Source: Afipia sp. (GTDB lineage: Bacteria; Pseudomonadota; Alphaproteobacteria; Rhizobiales; Xanthobacteraceae). Taken from it: 64,000 nucleotides of DNA. Below are positions 35,737 to 46,326 of the stretch, piece by piece. The stretch covers positions 1,612,001 to 1,676,000 of the forward strand of contig JANQAK010000003.1 of assembly GCA_024707075.1 (NCBI GenBank). The letters run 5' to 3'. The notes beneath the pieces are model-generated. The model did not search any database, had not been told where the DNA came from, and saw only the letters and a list, made by a program, of their open reading frames with translations. The translations under genes and the position numbers were made by a program. Within the stretch, counting starts at the first letter, position 1. Every line of letters starts with the position of its first letter.

Positions 35737-35766
35737 TGATGTATTATACATCACTGAAACCGTTTT
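35724..35766. promoter_or_regulatory. 43-nt near-perfect palindrome, likely operator
   Basis: Outer arms AAAACGGTTTCA (35724-35735) and TGAAACCGTTTT (35755-35766); inner arms TGATGTAT (35737-35744) and ATACATCA (35746-35753) around a single T. Only the two single-base steps between layers are unpaired. It overlaps the -35 of the Xre gene and is AT-rich against its surroundings. Confidence 0.8.
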
Positions 35767-35864
35767 GCACGCAAATTTGCTCTCTCACCCGTAATCCTGA
35801 GGTGAGAGCCGTCTGCGGCGAGCCTCGAAGGATGACGGCGTCCATCGCGGCTCAACTCAACCGC

Positions 35865-37931
35865 CTAGGCCGCCGCGCGGTGGGCGGCAATGATCTGGTC
35901 CGCCGCGCGGCCGGTCACTTCGGCCATATGATCGAACTGCCGGGTGAAGCCGCCCGCCCCCGCCGTGGCCGAACGCACCTCCACGATCAGGTCGCCGATC
36001 TCGGCTTCCGGCATCATCGCCCGTACCAGATCCCAGCCGGTCCAGCCGTCACGGGTGTCGAAGCCGAGAATCTGGCCGCGCCGTCCGGACAGGATGGAGT
36101 TGATCTTCGCGGTCGCTTCCGTCGGGCAGACGATCTCCACCACATGGATCGGCTCCAGCAACACCGGCAGGCATTGCGGCAACGCCTCGGTGACGCCGAT
36201 GCGGGCGGCGGTGCGGAACGCCTGATCGGAGGAATCGACGCTGTGATAGGAGCCATCGGTCAGCGTCACTTCCAGATCGATCACCGGGAAGCCGAGCGGC
36301 CCGCGCATCACGCCGTCGCCGACGCCCTCCTCCACCGCGCCGATGTAGTTCTTCGGCACCGCGCCGCCGACGATCGTTTCGCGGAACACCACGCCGCTGC
36401 CGCGCGGCAGCGGCCTGACAACCAGCACCACATCGCCGAACTGGCCGTGACCGCCGGATTGCTTCTTGTGCCGTCCGCGCTGGGTGATCGTCTTGCGGAT
36501 GGTCTCCTGATAGCCGACCGGCGGCGCATGCTGTTTTACGCTGACGCCGAAGCGGTCCTGCAAGCGCTCCACCGCGACGCGCAGGTGCATCTCGCCCTGC
36601 CCCCACAGCACCATTTCATGGGTGAGCGCATTGTGGACGACGCTGAGCGACGGATCTTCCTCGGTGAGCCGCGTCAGCGCCTGACCGAGCTTGACGTCGT
36701 CCTTGCGGTCCGTCGCCGCGAGCGCCGTCGCCAGCACCGGCGCCAGCGGCGTAACCTCCATCAGCGCGGCCGGCGTGGTCTTGGCCTTGGTCAGCGTGTC
36801 GCCGGTCTTCACCGCATCGAGCTTGCCGAGCGAGACCGTGTCGCCCGCCGCGGCGGATGTGCGTTTGCTGTCCGCACCGCCGCTGGCCGCGACGATGCCG
36901 GACACGCGGGCCGCGCCGCCGCCGGATGACTGCACCGTGTCGCCGTCGTCGATCTGTCCGCGCAGGATACGCGTCAGGGAGAGTTTGCCGCCGTGCTGGA
37001 GATGTGTCGTCTTCATCACATAGGCCAGCGCGGTCTTCTCGTCGGCGACGCCGAGCCGTGCCGCGGTCGCAGCAACGCCCGGCGCTTCATGGCGCAACGC
37101 CTTCATCAAGCGCAGCACGCCGTTCTCGCGGGTGGCGCAACCGAGCAGCACCGGACAGATCTGGCCCTCGCGCAATTCGCTGGCAAGATCGTCGAACACC
37201 GCATCGCGCGGCGGCGGAATGTCTTCGAGAAGCTGTTCGAGCAAGCGGTCGTCGTGATCGGCGAGCTTCTCCAGCATGGTGAGGCGCGCTTCCTTCTCGC
37301 GATCGAGATCGCTCGCGTCGAGATCGATCACCTCGGACGGCATGTGCTCGCGATAGACGAAGGCGCGCTCCAACGCGAGATCGACGAAGCCGGCGATGAT
37401 GTCGCCCTTCCAGATCGGAATCTGTCGCAGCACCAGCGGCGTGCGCGACGCCGGTTGCAAGGTCGCGAGCGTTTCGCGGATGCGCTTGTTGGCCTTGTCG
37501 ATCTTGTTGAGAAACAGGAAGCGCGGAATGCCGAGATCTTCGAGTTCGCGCATGATGAGTTGCAGTTGCGGCAGCTTGCGCTCGTCAGCCTCGCAGACGA
37601 TAACCGCGGCATCGACTGCCGGCAGCGCCGCGCGCATATCGTGCGCGAATTCGACCGAGCCCGGGCAATCGATGAAGGTGTAGCTGTCGCCCATGAATGT
37701 CGTGGTCGCGGCGGTGAGACCGACGCTCATGCGATGATGGCGCGCCTCCGGCGATGAATCCCCGACGGTGTTGCAGGCCTCGATGGTGCCCGCCTTGGGA
37801 ATGGCCCCGGTCCGGGCCAGGATGGCTTCAAGCAACGTGGTCTTGCCACTCTGAAATGGGCCCACCAGCGCGATGCACCGGGGACCGCGGGGACTTCTCA
37901 GGTTGTCTTGCCGTAGCGAGTCTTGTCTCAT
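35865..37931 (-). CDS. EF-G-like translational GTPase
   Basis: A 688-residue paralogue of elongation factor G, of the type annotated as EF-G-like or EF-G2. G-domain motifs: G1 GPFQSGKT (24-31), G3 DCPG (89-92), G4 NKID (142-145). The G1 loop lacks the GHIDAGKTT form of canonical EF-G. Domains II-V follow, with GRGRHKKQSGGHGQFGDVVL-type sequence in domain IV at about residues 470-490 (read RGRHKKQSGGHGQFG). Start ATG 37931 has GAGGAGACGGC upstream. Such paralogues usually do not replace EF-G in translocation; recycling or stress roles are possible. It stands alone, outside any ribosomal operon. Confidence 0.88.
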   Translation of the reverse strand: MRQDSLRQDNLRSPRGPRCIALVGPFQSGKTTLLEAILARTGAIPKAGTIEACNTVGDSSPEARHHRMSVGLTAATTTFMGDSYTFIDCPGSVEFAHDMRAALPAVDAAVIVCEADERKLPQLQLIMRELEDLGIPRFLFLNKIDKANKRIRETLATLQPASRTPLVLRQIPIWKGDIIAGFVDLALERAFVYREHMPSEVIDLDASDLDREKEARLTMLEKLADHDDRLLEQLLEDIPPPRDAVFDDLASELREGQICPVLLGCATRENGVLRLMKALRHEAPGVAATAARLGVADEKTALAYVMKTTHLQHGGKLSLTRILRGQIDDGDTVQSSGGGAARVSGIVAASGGADSKRTSAAAGDTVSLGKLDAVKTGDTLTKAKTTPAALMEVTPLAPVLATALAATDRKDDVKLGQALTRLTEEDPSLSVVHNALTHEMVLWGQGEMHLRVAVERLQDRFGVSVKQHAPPVGYQETIRKTITQRGRHKKQSGGHGQFGDVVLVVRPLPRGSGVVFRETIVGGAVPKNYIGAVEEGVGDGVMRGPLGFPVIDLEVTLTDGSYHSVDSSDQAFRTAARIGVTEALPQCLPVLLEPIHVVEIVCPTEATAKINSILSGRRGQILGFDTRDGWTGWDLVRAMMPEAEIGDLIVEVRSATAGAGGFTRQFDHMAEVTGRAADQIIAAHRAAA

Positions 37932-38064
37932 AGCCGTCTCCTCGTCTGGAGTACGGCCCGCATCGAGCGAGTTCCGGCGAAGCATGTCCCTGGGTTTAAG
38001 CCGATCTGGGCCTGCCCGAGGATGGATCCCGGTCGCCGCCGGAACGCTCTTACTTCAATGTTGC

Positions 38065-38105
38065 GCGCATTCCGCTCGCGCCAAGCCCACTTCTGCGGAA
38101 TGCGC
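38065..38105. repeat. GCGCATTCCG palindromic repeat
   Basis: GCGCATTCCG (38065-38074) mirrors CGGAATGCGC (38096-38105), with CCCACTT in the centre as in the element at 3273-3321. Confidence 0.6.
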
Positions 38106-38226
38106 TCATGCGGGTCGGCAAGCTGATGGTCTCAAGGCGCGGTGCGGTTGGCAAGCGGGAAACATCCCGCTGCGCAGCATGCAGCGATCACCTAAAGTTG
38201 CAGTCGAAATGCGCGTATCGCCGCAA

Positions 38227-38257
38227 ACAAAAGGCCCGCCATCGCGGCGGGCCTTTG
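38227..38257 (-). terminator. Rho-independent terminator
   Basis: AAAGGCCCGCC and GGCGGGCCTTT around ATCGC; on the minus strand TTTTGTTT follows. It ends the DUF992 gene at 38277. Confidence 0.88.
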
Positions 38258-38276
38258 CGGGAAATATTGTTCGCAA

Positions 38277-38759
38277 TCAGAAGCGGCCAGGACGCAGTTC
38301 CATGCTCTGCACGCCGCCAGCGACGCTCAATCCGGTCTGGCCCTGCACGCTGAGCGGCTGCAAGGCGAAGGAATTCTGCGAACCGCCGATCATGGCGTTG
38401 CCGCCGAGACCGACCACAATCGCCGCGCTGGCATCGACGCCGGCGTAATTGCCCGACAGATCGCCCGGACCGAGTTGCGCAGTGGGCGCGAACACGGCCC
38501 ACGACAGCGCCGTCTCGGTGGTGATGCCGAGATCGATGCCGACCTTGGTGATGCGCGCGGTGTAAAGGTCGTCCGGACGGCCCTGCGAACGGAATACGCA
38601 GCCGAGATTGGTCACCGAGCCGACGATCATGCCGACATTCGGGCCGCCGCGGCATTCAAGCACGCCGACCTGGGTGCGTCCCGATTGCGAATGAGCAACG
38701 GCAAACGTTGCAACGATTGCGGCTGCGGCAACGGACATGAAAGTCGAAAAGCGGCGCAT
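38277..38759 (-). CDS. DUF992-family exported protein (copy 1)
   Basis: A 160-residue protein with signal peptide (1-24, AAAAIVATFAVAHSQ) and the DUF992 pattern: QVGVLECRGGPNVGMIVGSV, one conserved Cys pair (LEC and LGC), CVFRSQGRPDDLYTARITK, then glycine-rich VVGLGGNAMIGGSQNSFALQ. Function is unknown; the family is nearly confined to alphaproteobacteria. It is a paralogue of the next gene, with which it shares GQNxxALQPLSxQGQTGxxVxGG. Each copy has its own terminator, so they are separate transcription units. Confidence 0.9.
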   Translation of the reverse strand: MRRFSTFMSVAAAAIVATFAVAHSQSGRTQVGVLECRGGPNVGMIVGSVTNLGCVFRSQGRPDDLYTARITKVGIDLGITTETALSWAVFAPTAQLGPGDLSGNYAGVDASAAIVVGLGGNAMIGGSQNSFALQPLSVQGQTGLSVAGGVQSMELRPGRF

Positions 38760-38895
38760 GAGGATGTCTCCGGCTGAATGGCGCGAATTGAACGGACGGT
38801 TGAAAAAGGCGCGAAAGGTCCGCGCATCTAGTCACACCGCATGGAAATGTTCAATCGCCCGCACCGCGAAGACATTGAAAGGCTTAAGACAACAA

Positions 38896-38926
38896 CAAAA
38901 AAGGCCCGCGTCAGCGGGCCTTTTTC
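38896..38926. terminator. Bidirectional Rho-independent terminator
   Basis: AAAAAAGGCCCGC and GCGGGCCTTTTTC around GTCA. T runs exist on both strands; it ends the second DUF992 gene on the minus strand. Confidence 0.9.
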
Positions 38927-38943
38927 ATTTTCGTTTCGTTAAC

Positions 38944-39471
38944 TCAGCGATGATGGCGATGCTTGCGGTGATGCCGATAGTGGCGGCGCGGCGCGAACTT
39001 CACCGGCTCCAAATCGAGGCCGACGATGCCACCGGTCACGTTCACGCCGGTCTGGCCCTGAAGGCTCAAGGGCTGAAGCGCGAAGGAGTTCTGCGAACCG
39101 CCCCACAGCAGGTTGCCGCCGCCGCCGACACCGAACGAGACGTTGCCGCCGACGCCGCCGTAGTTGCCGGCGAGGTCGCCGCGGCCGATGCGCTGGGTCG
39201 GCGCATGGACGGCCCATGCAAAGCTGGTGTTCTCGGTGACGCCGAGATCGACGCCGAAGCGCGACACATGCGCCAGATAAGGCTCGGGCCGGCGGCCCTG
39301 GCCATTGAAGACGCATTCAAGCGTGGTCGCGGATGCGATCACCATGCCCACGTTCTGGCCGCCATGGCATTCGAGCACGCCGACGCGCACGCCCTGCTGC
39401 TGCGCATGGGCCGTGGCGAAGGAGGCGACGAGGGCCGCGAAGGCGACCCCGAAAACTGAGGAAAGACGCAT
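38944..39471 (-). CDS. DUF992-family exported protein (copy 2) with His/Arg-rich tail
   Basis: A 175-residue protein, signal peptide about 1-23 (AALVASFATAHAQ), then VRVGVLECHGGQNVGMVIAS and CVFNGQGRRPEPYLAHVSRFG, matching copy 1. It differs by a C-terminal extension of about 17 residues, APRRHYRHHRKHRHHR, with six or more His and many Arg/Lys. Such a tail could bind metal, polyanions or the cell surface. ATG 39471 is the start that gives a proper signal peptide; an in-frame ATG 23 codons upstream does not. Function unknown. Confidence 0.88.
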   Translation of the reverse strand: MRLSSVFGVAFAALVASFATAHAQQQGVRVGVLECHGGQNVGMVIASATTLECVFNGQGRRPEPYLAHVSRFGVDLGVTENTSFAWAVHAPTQRIGRGDLAGNYGGVGGNVSFGVGGGGNLLWGGSQNSFALQPLSLQGQTGVNVTGGIVGLDLEPVKFAPRRHYRHHRKHRHHR

Positions 39472-39590
39472 GGATTTGAACTCCGGCTGGCTTGATTTGA
39501 TTGGCGAGCGGACAAAAGGGAAGCGCCGTGTCAAAAACATGGCGGGGTATCAATAATCGATCACAACTCTGACAATTATGGCCGATTCTT

Positions 39591-41579
39591 TCAGCGCCCT
39601 TGCAGTGCATCGTCTCGCGCTGGTCGGTCCCCGGTCAGAAACATCATCAGGGGCTCATACGCGCGCCGACTCAGGAGTTCGGCTCCCGCGACCGTCCAGT
39701 GACCGCTATCCCGATAGAGCCATATCCCGCCATCCATGACATCGCAAACCTGCGCGCAAAGATAATCCTCAGGACGCAGGATCTGTATCCGCCCGTGCTG
39801 CGGCAACGTAACGTCGAGCAAGGTGTCGTTCCAGCCGGCCGTCTGCTTCCGAACACCGGTTAGCGCGGGGGAAGCACACTCTTCCTGAGTCGGGGGAATC
39901 TTCTGACTTCGGTCCCATATTTCTGACAATTCGTCAGTACCTCGCCGCCGCTCACAATAATTCGCCGATCCGGGCGACCTAGGGTCGCCAATGTGTTCGA
40001 CAGCGCACCAGCAATTATATCCCGCTGCCCCTCAGCCGATTTAGCCGCAACCAGCTTCCCAGTGTCGTCGTGAAATGCCCCACGATAGCTCGACCACGCC
40101 TGGGCGATCAGCACTGGGGCGTCACTGTTACGGATTTTCGCCAGCGCCGCCTCGCGCCGGGCGGCGCAATCGGCGCCAGCGCCGGTGTCGGCCATCACAA
40201 GCCCCCCCAGCATCAGGCACCCGCCGTATGCATAGGATTCCCCCACGCCTGCCAAGCTTGAGCAGCAGCGGCTGCAACACCGCTACATATTGCTGGGCAT
40301 AAGAATCGCCAATGATCTGCACGCCGAGGGGGCCGGAGAGATCGCCAAATACACAGTTGGAATCCAGACACGGCGCAAGCGCGAAGGCTTGCTTACGCAT
40401 GAGTTCCTGCTGGGCCTCATCGTATCGCCATGACCAGCCATCCTGGCGAAAAGCCACGGAGGCGGGAATAGCGGTAGCAGCGATCAATACAGCGCACGCT
40501 GCCGAAAGCTGCCAGAACCGCTTTGCCGTCGCGGGCGCTGCCGCACGGAAGGGGCGCTCGATCCAATGATACAGCGCTCCGGCTAGAACGGCCATGATCG
40601 CAAGAGCGGCGAACCTGGTCCAAAGACTGTCCGTCACATCCCAATTGATCTGCCGCGCAAACACGATCATCGGCCAATGGCAGAGGTAGAGCGAATACGA
40701 CACACGCCCGATCCCGACGGCAACCGAATTGCGAAGAATCACGGAGGCCGCAGCATGACTTCGGCTGTAGATGACAAGCGCCGCACCCAGAACCGGCACC
40801 ATCGCCGTCAATCCGGGAAAGGGCGTCGTCGCGGTATAGATGACCATTGGAATGAAGATCATCGCCAGGCCGGCAAGAAAAATGATCGACGATCGCAACG
40901 GGGGAGCCCAGCGGCGCTCTGCAAGAACGACGATCGCGCCCGACGCGAACTCGAAAACGCGGAAAGGCGTCAGATAGAATACAGCGGCGGCGTCACGCGG
41001 AAGCCAAAGCTGCGCGACGACGAGAGAGAAAGCGATCAGCAACGCCATTATCACGCCCTGCGCCTTCGGGCTTTTCAGCCGCACCAGAAGCAGTAGCAGC
41101 GCCGGCCAGACCAGATAGAACTGCTCCTCGACGGACAGTGACCATAGATGCAGGAGCGCACGATCGTCGCTGGAGGCAGCGAAATAATCATGAGCGCCGC
41201 GCCAGAAACGAATGTTCACGATGGAAAACACCGAGGAGACGACATCACCGGCGAGGATGCGAAGTTGTTCCGGCGAATTCAGCAGCAATCCGGCGACAAA
41301 CGACGCCGCTATCGTCACGAACAGAGCCGGAAAAATCCGCCTTATGCGGCGATCATAAAACGCCAACAGCGAGAACCGACCCGCTTGCAGGTCGTTCAGG
41401 ATGTTGCGCGAGATCAGATATCCGGAGATGACGAAAAAGACATCGACACCGACGAATCCGCCAGGCAGCGCCGAAAATTTGAGATGGCAAAATAACACGC
41501 CAAGGACGGCGACACAGCGCAAGCCATCGACATCGGGGCGATACAATCCGGAAACCCGATGTCGAGAATCTCCATTCAC
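39591..41579 (-). pseudogene. OafA-type acyltransferase-SGNH protein broken by two frameshifts
   Basis: The intact product would be an inner-membrane O-acetyltransferase for cell-surface glycans. The first part, from GTG 41579 (NGDSRHRVSGLYRPDVDGLR), has the acyltransferase-3 domain with about ten helices: HLKFSALPGGFVGVDVFFVISGYLI, RRIRRIFPALFV, SLSVEEQFYLVWP. The SGNH domain starts at IIGDSYAQQYVAVLQ. At a C5 run on the plus strand (40240-40244) the frame slips by one inserted base; the next frame carries ESYAYGGCLMLGGLV to RRFPR, then slips back at a G5 run (39892-39896), where one base is missing, into EECASPALTG and the catalytic-type DSGHWTVAGAELL. All parts are conserved in order, so this is a recent pseudogene or two read errors in homopolymers. 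It lies 29 bp after aatA. Confidence 0.85.
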
Positions 41580-41608
41580 GATGGAATCCTCGACATCGAG
41601 CGGATCGG

Positions 41609-43559
<1,951 letters not shown>

Positions 43560-44231
43560 ATGTACAAGCTCTACTCGATGCAGCGCTCCGGCAACAGTTA
43601 CAAGGTCCGCCTTGCGCTGGCGCTGTTGAACGCGCCCTACAAGGCCATCGAGGTGGACATTCTGCGCGGCGAAAGCCGCACGCCGGAATTTCTCGCGCGC
43701 AATCCCTCGGGGCAGGTACCACTGCTCGAGGTCGCGCCGGATCGTTACCTCGCCGAATCCAATGCGATCCTCTGGTATGTCGCGGGCGGCACATCGCTGG
43801 CGCCGGAAGACCGCATCGATCGCGCGCAGGCATTGCAGTGGATGTTCTTCGAACAGCACGCCTTGGAGCCGAGCGTCGGCGCGGCGTATTTCTGGCTGGT
43901 GCTGGTGCGCGGCGGCCGCGACTTGCAAACCCATTCGCTGGAAGACTGGATGGAGCGGGGCTACGCCGCGCTGCGGGTGATGGAAAATCACCTCAAGGCC
44001 AACGACTTCTTTGCAGCCGGACACCTGACCGTCGCGGACATCGCGATGTACGGCTATACCCATGTCGCCAACCAGTGCGACTTCGACCTTTCCGGCTACC
44101 CGTCCGTAAAGGCCTGGCTGAAGCGCGTCGAGCAAGAACCGCGATTCGTCTCGATGGCCTGGAAGCCGGCCGAGATCGCCGCGCCGGATACCGTCCCGGG
44201 AACCGAGACCGGCCTGACCGCCGAGGCTTGA
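43560..44231 (+). CDS. Glutathione S-transferase family protein
   Basis: A 223-residue protein with thioredoxin-like N-domain (MYKLYSMQRSGNSYKVRLAL, then SGQVPLLEVAPDRYLAESNA) and a helical C-domain ending LTVADIAMYGYTHVA. Ser11 (RSGNS) is a plausible glutathione-activating residue. ATG 43560 is preceded by GAAAGG; an open frame 16 codons longer lacks a ribosome site. It is related to the GST at 23928 (same SRTPEFL and ESNAIL/QSNAII blocks) but has a longer C-terminus. Substrate unknown. Confidence 0.92.
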   Translation: MYKLYSMQRSGNSYKVRLALALLNAPYKAIEVDILRGESRTPEFLARNPSGQVPLLEVAPDRYLAESNAILWYVAGGTSLAPEDRIDRAQALQWMFFEQHALEPSVGAAYFWLVLVRGGRDLQTHSLEDWMERGYAALRVMENHLKANDFFAAGHLTVADIAMYGYTHVANQCDFDLSGYPSVKAWLKRVEQEPRFVSMAWKPAEIAAPDTVPGTETGLTAEA

Positions 44232-44399
44232 GCCTAAAGCCTGTGCAGGGATTGCGGGGAGAGCGGGGATAACACGTTGATTTCCCTGACGTTGCCCCGG
44301 TTCCGCCACGTTTGACGGCGTCCGCGCCGCAAATTTGACAGCGATTCCTGAGAATTTCGTCTCAGCGGTGATTCGCCGCCTTATCGAGGATTCACGACC

Positions 44400-44579
44400 A
44401 TGATCCGGTCGCATGTTTCAGGAATTGGTTTTCAGTTGAAGTCTGTGCGCGTCGCGTCGTCCAGATTGACGAATGCCGTTGCCGCCTCGCTTGCCGTCGC
44501 GGCGCTGTCGCTGTGCGTGATCGTCACCCTCACAGCCTTGTCGATCAGGGTCGTGGCCGCCATGCCGGTTGCCGGCTAA
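44400..44579 (+). CDS. Small single-pass membrane protein
   Basis: A 59-residue reading frame, MIRSHVSGIGFQLKSVRVAS at the start, with one hydrophobic helix (about 28-50, AVAASLAVAALSLCVIVTLT) and basic N-terminus. GAGGA lies 9 bp before the ATG. It falls in the gap between a GST and a DUF486 gene and I do not recognise it. Plausible because of the ribosome site and a coherent membrane segment, yet unproven. Confidence 0.5.
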   Translation: MIRSHVSGIGFQLKSVRVASSRLTNAVAASLAVAALSLCVIVTLTALSIRVVAAMPVAG

Positions 44580-44657
44580 AGCCAGATCCAAATTCCCCTG
44601 CGCACCTGTGATGTCCCGTAGCCGCACGATGCCGTGTGCGCGGGTGGAGATGCACGG

Positions 44658-44828
44658 ATGAAGACATCTCTCGTTCTGGTTTCAGCGTCGCTGACGCTCG
44701 CGATTGTCCTCGTGGCAGGATTCCTGATCGCGACGCAGGCGCGCGGTCACGACGACCGTGGCGTTCAGGACCATTTGTGGAAAATGAAGAACGCGCCGGC
44801 GGCGATGAAAGCGAAGCCGATGGCGTGA
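44658..44828 (+). CDS. Possible small secreted or membrane protein
   Basis: A 56-residue frame: MKTSLVLVSASLTLAIVLVA then GFLIATQARGHDDRGVQDHL. The N-terminus is a good signal or anchor sequence and GGTGGAGATG precedes the start. It overlaps the 3' end of the convergent DUF486 gene by 64 bp, which weakens the case: the C-terminal third is antisense to a real gene. Function unknown. Confidence 0.4.
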   Translation: MKTSLVLVSASLTLAIVLVAGFLIATQARGHDDRGVQDHLWKMKNAPAAMKAKPMA

Positions 44829-45121
44829 TTCCAGCCGAGCGGCTCCTTCAGATACAGCACCGAGAATCCGGCGAACACCACCAGCGTGATGACTTCCTGC
44901 ATCGTCTTGAGCTCCGCCGCCGAATAGACCGCGCTGCCCCAGCGGTTGGCCGGCACCGCCAGCCAGTATTCGAAGAACGCGATGCCCCAGCTCACCATGA
45001 CGACCAGCGGCAGCGCATGATCCTTGAACTTCAGGTGGCCGTACCAGGCGAAGGTCATGAAGACGTTGGAGGCCAGCAGCATCAGGATCGGCAGCAGATA
45101 GGGCGAGACAGACGTGGGCAT
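44765..45121 (-). CDS. DUF486-family small membrane protein
   Basis: A 118-residue protein with four hydrophobic helices, resembling a half-size drug/metabolite transporter: SPYLLPILMLLASNVFMTFA, WGIAFFEYWLAVPANRWG, VITLVVFAGFSVLYLKEPL and AIGFAFIAAGAFFIFHKW. This matches DUF486 in length and in the PANRWG and YLKEPL signatures. The start at 45121 has AAAGGACC upstream. Whether it transports anything is unknown; related four-helix proteins work as dimers. Confidence 0.88.
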   Translation of the reverse strand: MPTSVSPYLLPILMLLASNVFMTFAWYGHLKFKDHALPLVVMVSWGIAFFEYWLAVPANRWGSAVYSAAELKTMQEVITLVVFAGFSVLYLKEPLGWNHAIGFAFIAAGAFFIFHKWS

Positions 45122-45148
45122 GAAGGTCCTTTCGAAGCAAACCGCAAT

Positions 45149-45255
45149 GTCGTCCCCGCCAATGCGGGGACCCATAGTCCGTGAGCATAAGTCTTCGATA
45201 GCGTTTTCAACAACGCCGCCCTGTGGTTATGGGTCCCCGCATTGGCGGGGACGAC
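45149..45255. repeat. CGTCCCCGC inverted-pair repeat
   Basis: TGTCGTCCCCGCCAATGCGG at 45149 with GGACCCATA mirrors TATGGGTCC and CCGCATTGGCGGGGACGAC ending 45255. Same family as 8601 and 8852. The remaining 215 bp up to the acyltransferase gene show no gene. Confidence 0.87.
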
Positions 45256-45469
45256 GCGAGTTTCCGGCATCAAGCTCAGACGCGTCCTGTGGATAACCCA
45301 CCTGTCACAGCCCTGTAATGGTGGCCGCCTAGCTTCATGCTGCGCACGAGCTGTCCCCCGTCACAGGTCGCGCGTTCCAGCGGTCCCCGGTCGCGTAAAT
45401 CCCCTCTGCGCCGTATCCGACCGGGGCCGCACCTTTTTTCCGATCAGGATAACGGCTTCGTCTCGCTGC

Positions 45470-46315
45470 ATGATCCGCACTCTCTACGTCACTATCGTCA
45501 TGACCTGGGTCGGCCTGCTGCTGCTGCCGTTCCAGGTGGCCGGCATCCTGCTCGACAACCGCTTGCAGCGCATCGTGCCGATCCTGTTTCACCGCACCGC
45601 CTGCGCGGTGATCGGCGTCCGCATCACGCAGGTCGGCGAACGCACCCGCGAGACGCCGGTGCTGCTGTTGTCGAACCATGTCTCATGGCTCGACATCATC
45701 GTGCTCGGCGCGGTGGCGCCGGTGGTGTTCGTCGCCAAATCCGAAGTCGCGAACTGGCCGGTGTTCGGCTGGCTCGCGAAATTGCAGCGCACGATCTTCG
45801 TCGAGCGTGAACGCCGCCACAAGACCGGCGACGCCGCGCGCGCCATGGGCGACCGTCTGCTCGGCGGCGACGTCGTGGTGCTGTTTCCCGAAGGCACGTC
45901 GAGCGACGGCATCCGCATCCTGCCGTTCCGATCCGCGTTGATCGGCGCGGTGCATCACACCATCGGCGATCAGACACATCACGATCGCGTCACCGTGCAG
46001 CCGGTGTCGATTGCCTATGTGGGCTATGGCGGCGTGCCGGTCGGCCGCGCGCTGCGCGACAAGGTGGCGTGGTACGGCGAAACCGAACTGATGCCGCATC
46101 TGAAAGGCGTATTTTCTTCGGGCGCGGTGGACGTCACCGTGAGCTGGGGCGAAGCCGCCAGCTACGGCATGACCGCAAACCGCAAGCAGATCGCCCGCGA
46201 TGCGGAAGCCGCCGTGCGGCGGATGACGGCACGCGCTTTGCGCTCGCCAGCGGCGCAGCCGTCAGGTACGGAAGAAGCGACGGCCCCGGCCGTTCCCGCA
46301 TTCGACCAAACCTGA
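45470..46315 (+). CDS. 1-acyl-sn-glycerol-3-phosphate acyltransferase-like (PlsC family)
   Basis: Membrane-bound acyltransferase of phospholipid synthesis, making phosphatidate from lysophosphatidate, or a related lipid acyltransfer. The 281 residues have an N-terminal hydrophobic helix (about 4-28), the catalytic NHVSWLD with His70 and Asp75, and the substrate-binding FPEGTSS (139-145). The C-terminal 30 residues are disordered. ATG 45470 is chosen since the membrane helix begins there; longer frames upstream run through repeat sequence. The aldo-keto reductase follows 11 bp later, so the two are co-transcribed. It could also be an ornithine-lipid acyltransferase. Confidence 0.88.
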   Translation: MIRTLYVTIVMTWVGLLLLPFQVAGILLDNRLQRIVPILFHRTACAVIGVRITQVGERTRETPVLLLSNHVSWLDIIVLGAVAPVVFVAKSEVANWPVFGWLAKLQRTIFVERERRHKTGDAARAMGDRLLGGDVVVLFPEGTSSDGIRILPFRSALIGAVHHTIGDQTHHDRVTVQPVSIAYVGYGGVPVGRALRDKVAWYGETELMPHLKGVFSSGAVDVTVSWGEAASYGMTANRKQIARDAEAAVRRMTARALRSPAAQPSGTEEATAPAVPAFDQT

Positions 46316-46326
46316 CAGGAAAGATC

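Larger units (their letters stand above)
37932..38276. other. Spacer with repeat and terminator
   Basis: No gene is supported in these 345 bp. They contain a palindromic repeat (38065-38105) and the terminator at 38227-38257; the EF-G-like promoter probably lies at 37940-38050 but I could not define it. Confidence 0.5.

Noticed and set aside
35736-36929. Plus-strand frame beginning MMYYTSLKPF
   Set aside because: Its start falls inside the palindrome and the rest is antisense to the EF-G-like gene; the shared opening peptide with the minus strand is a result of symmetry.
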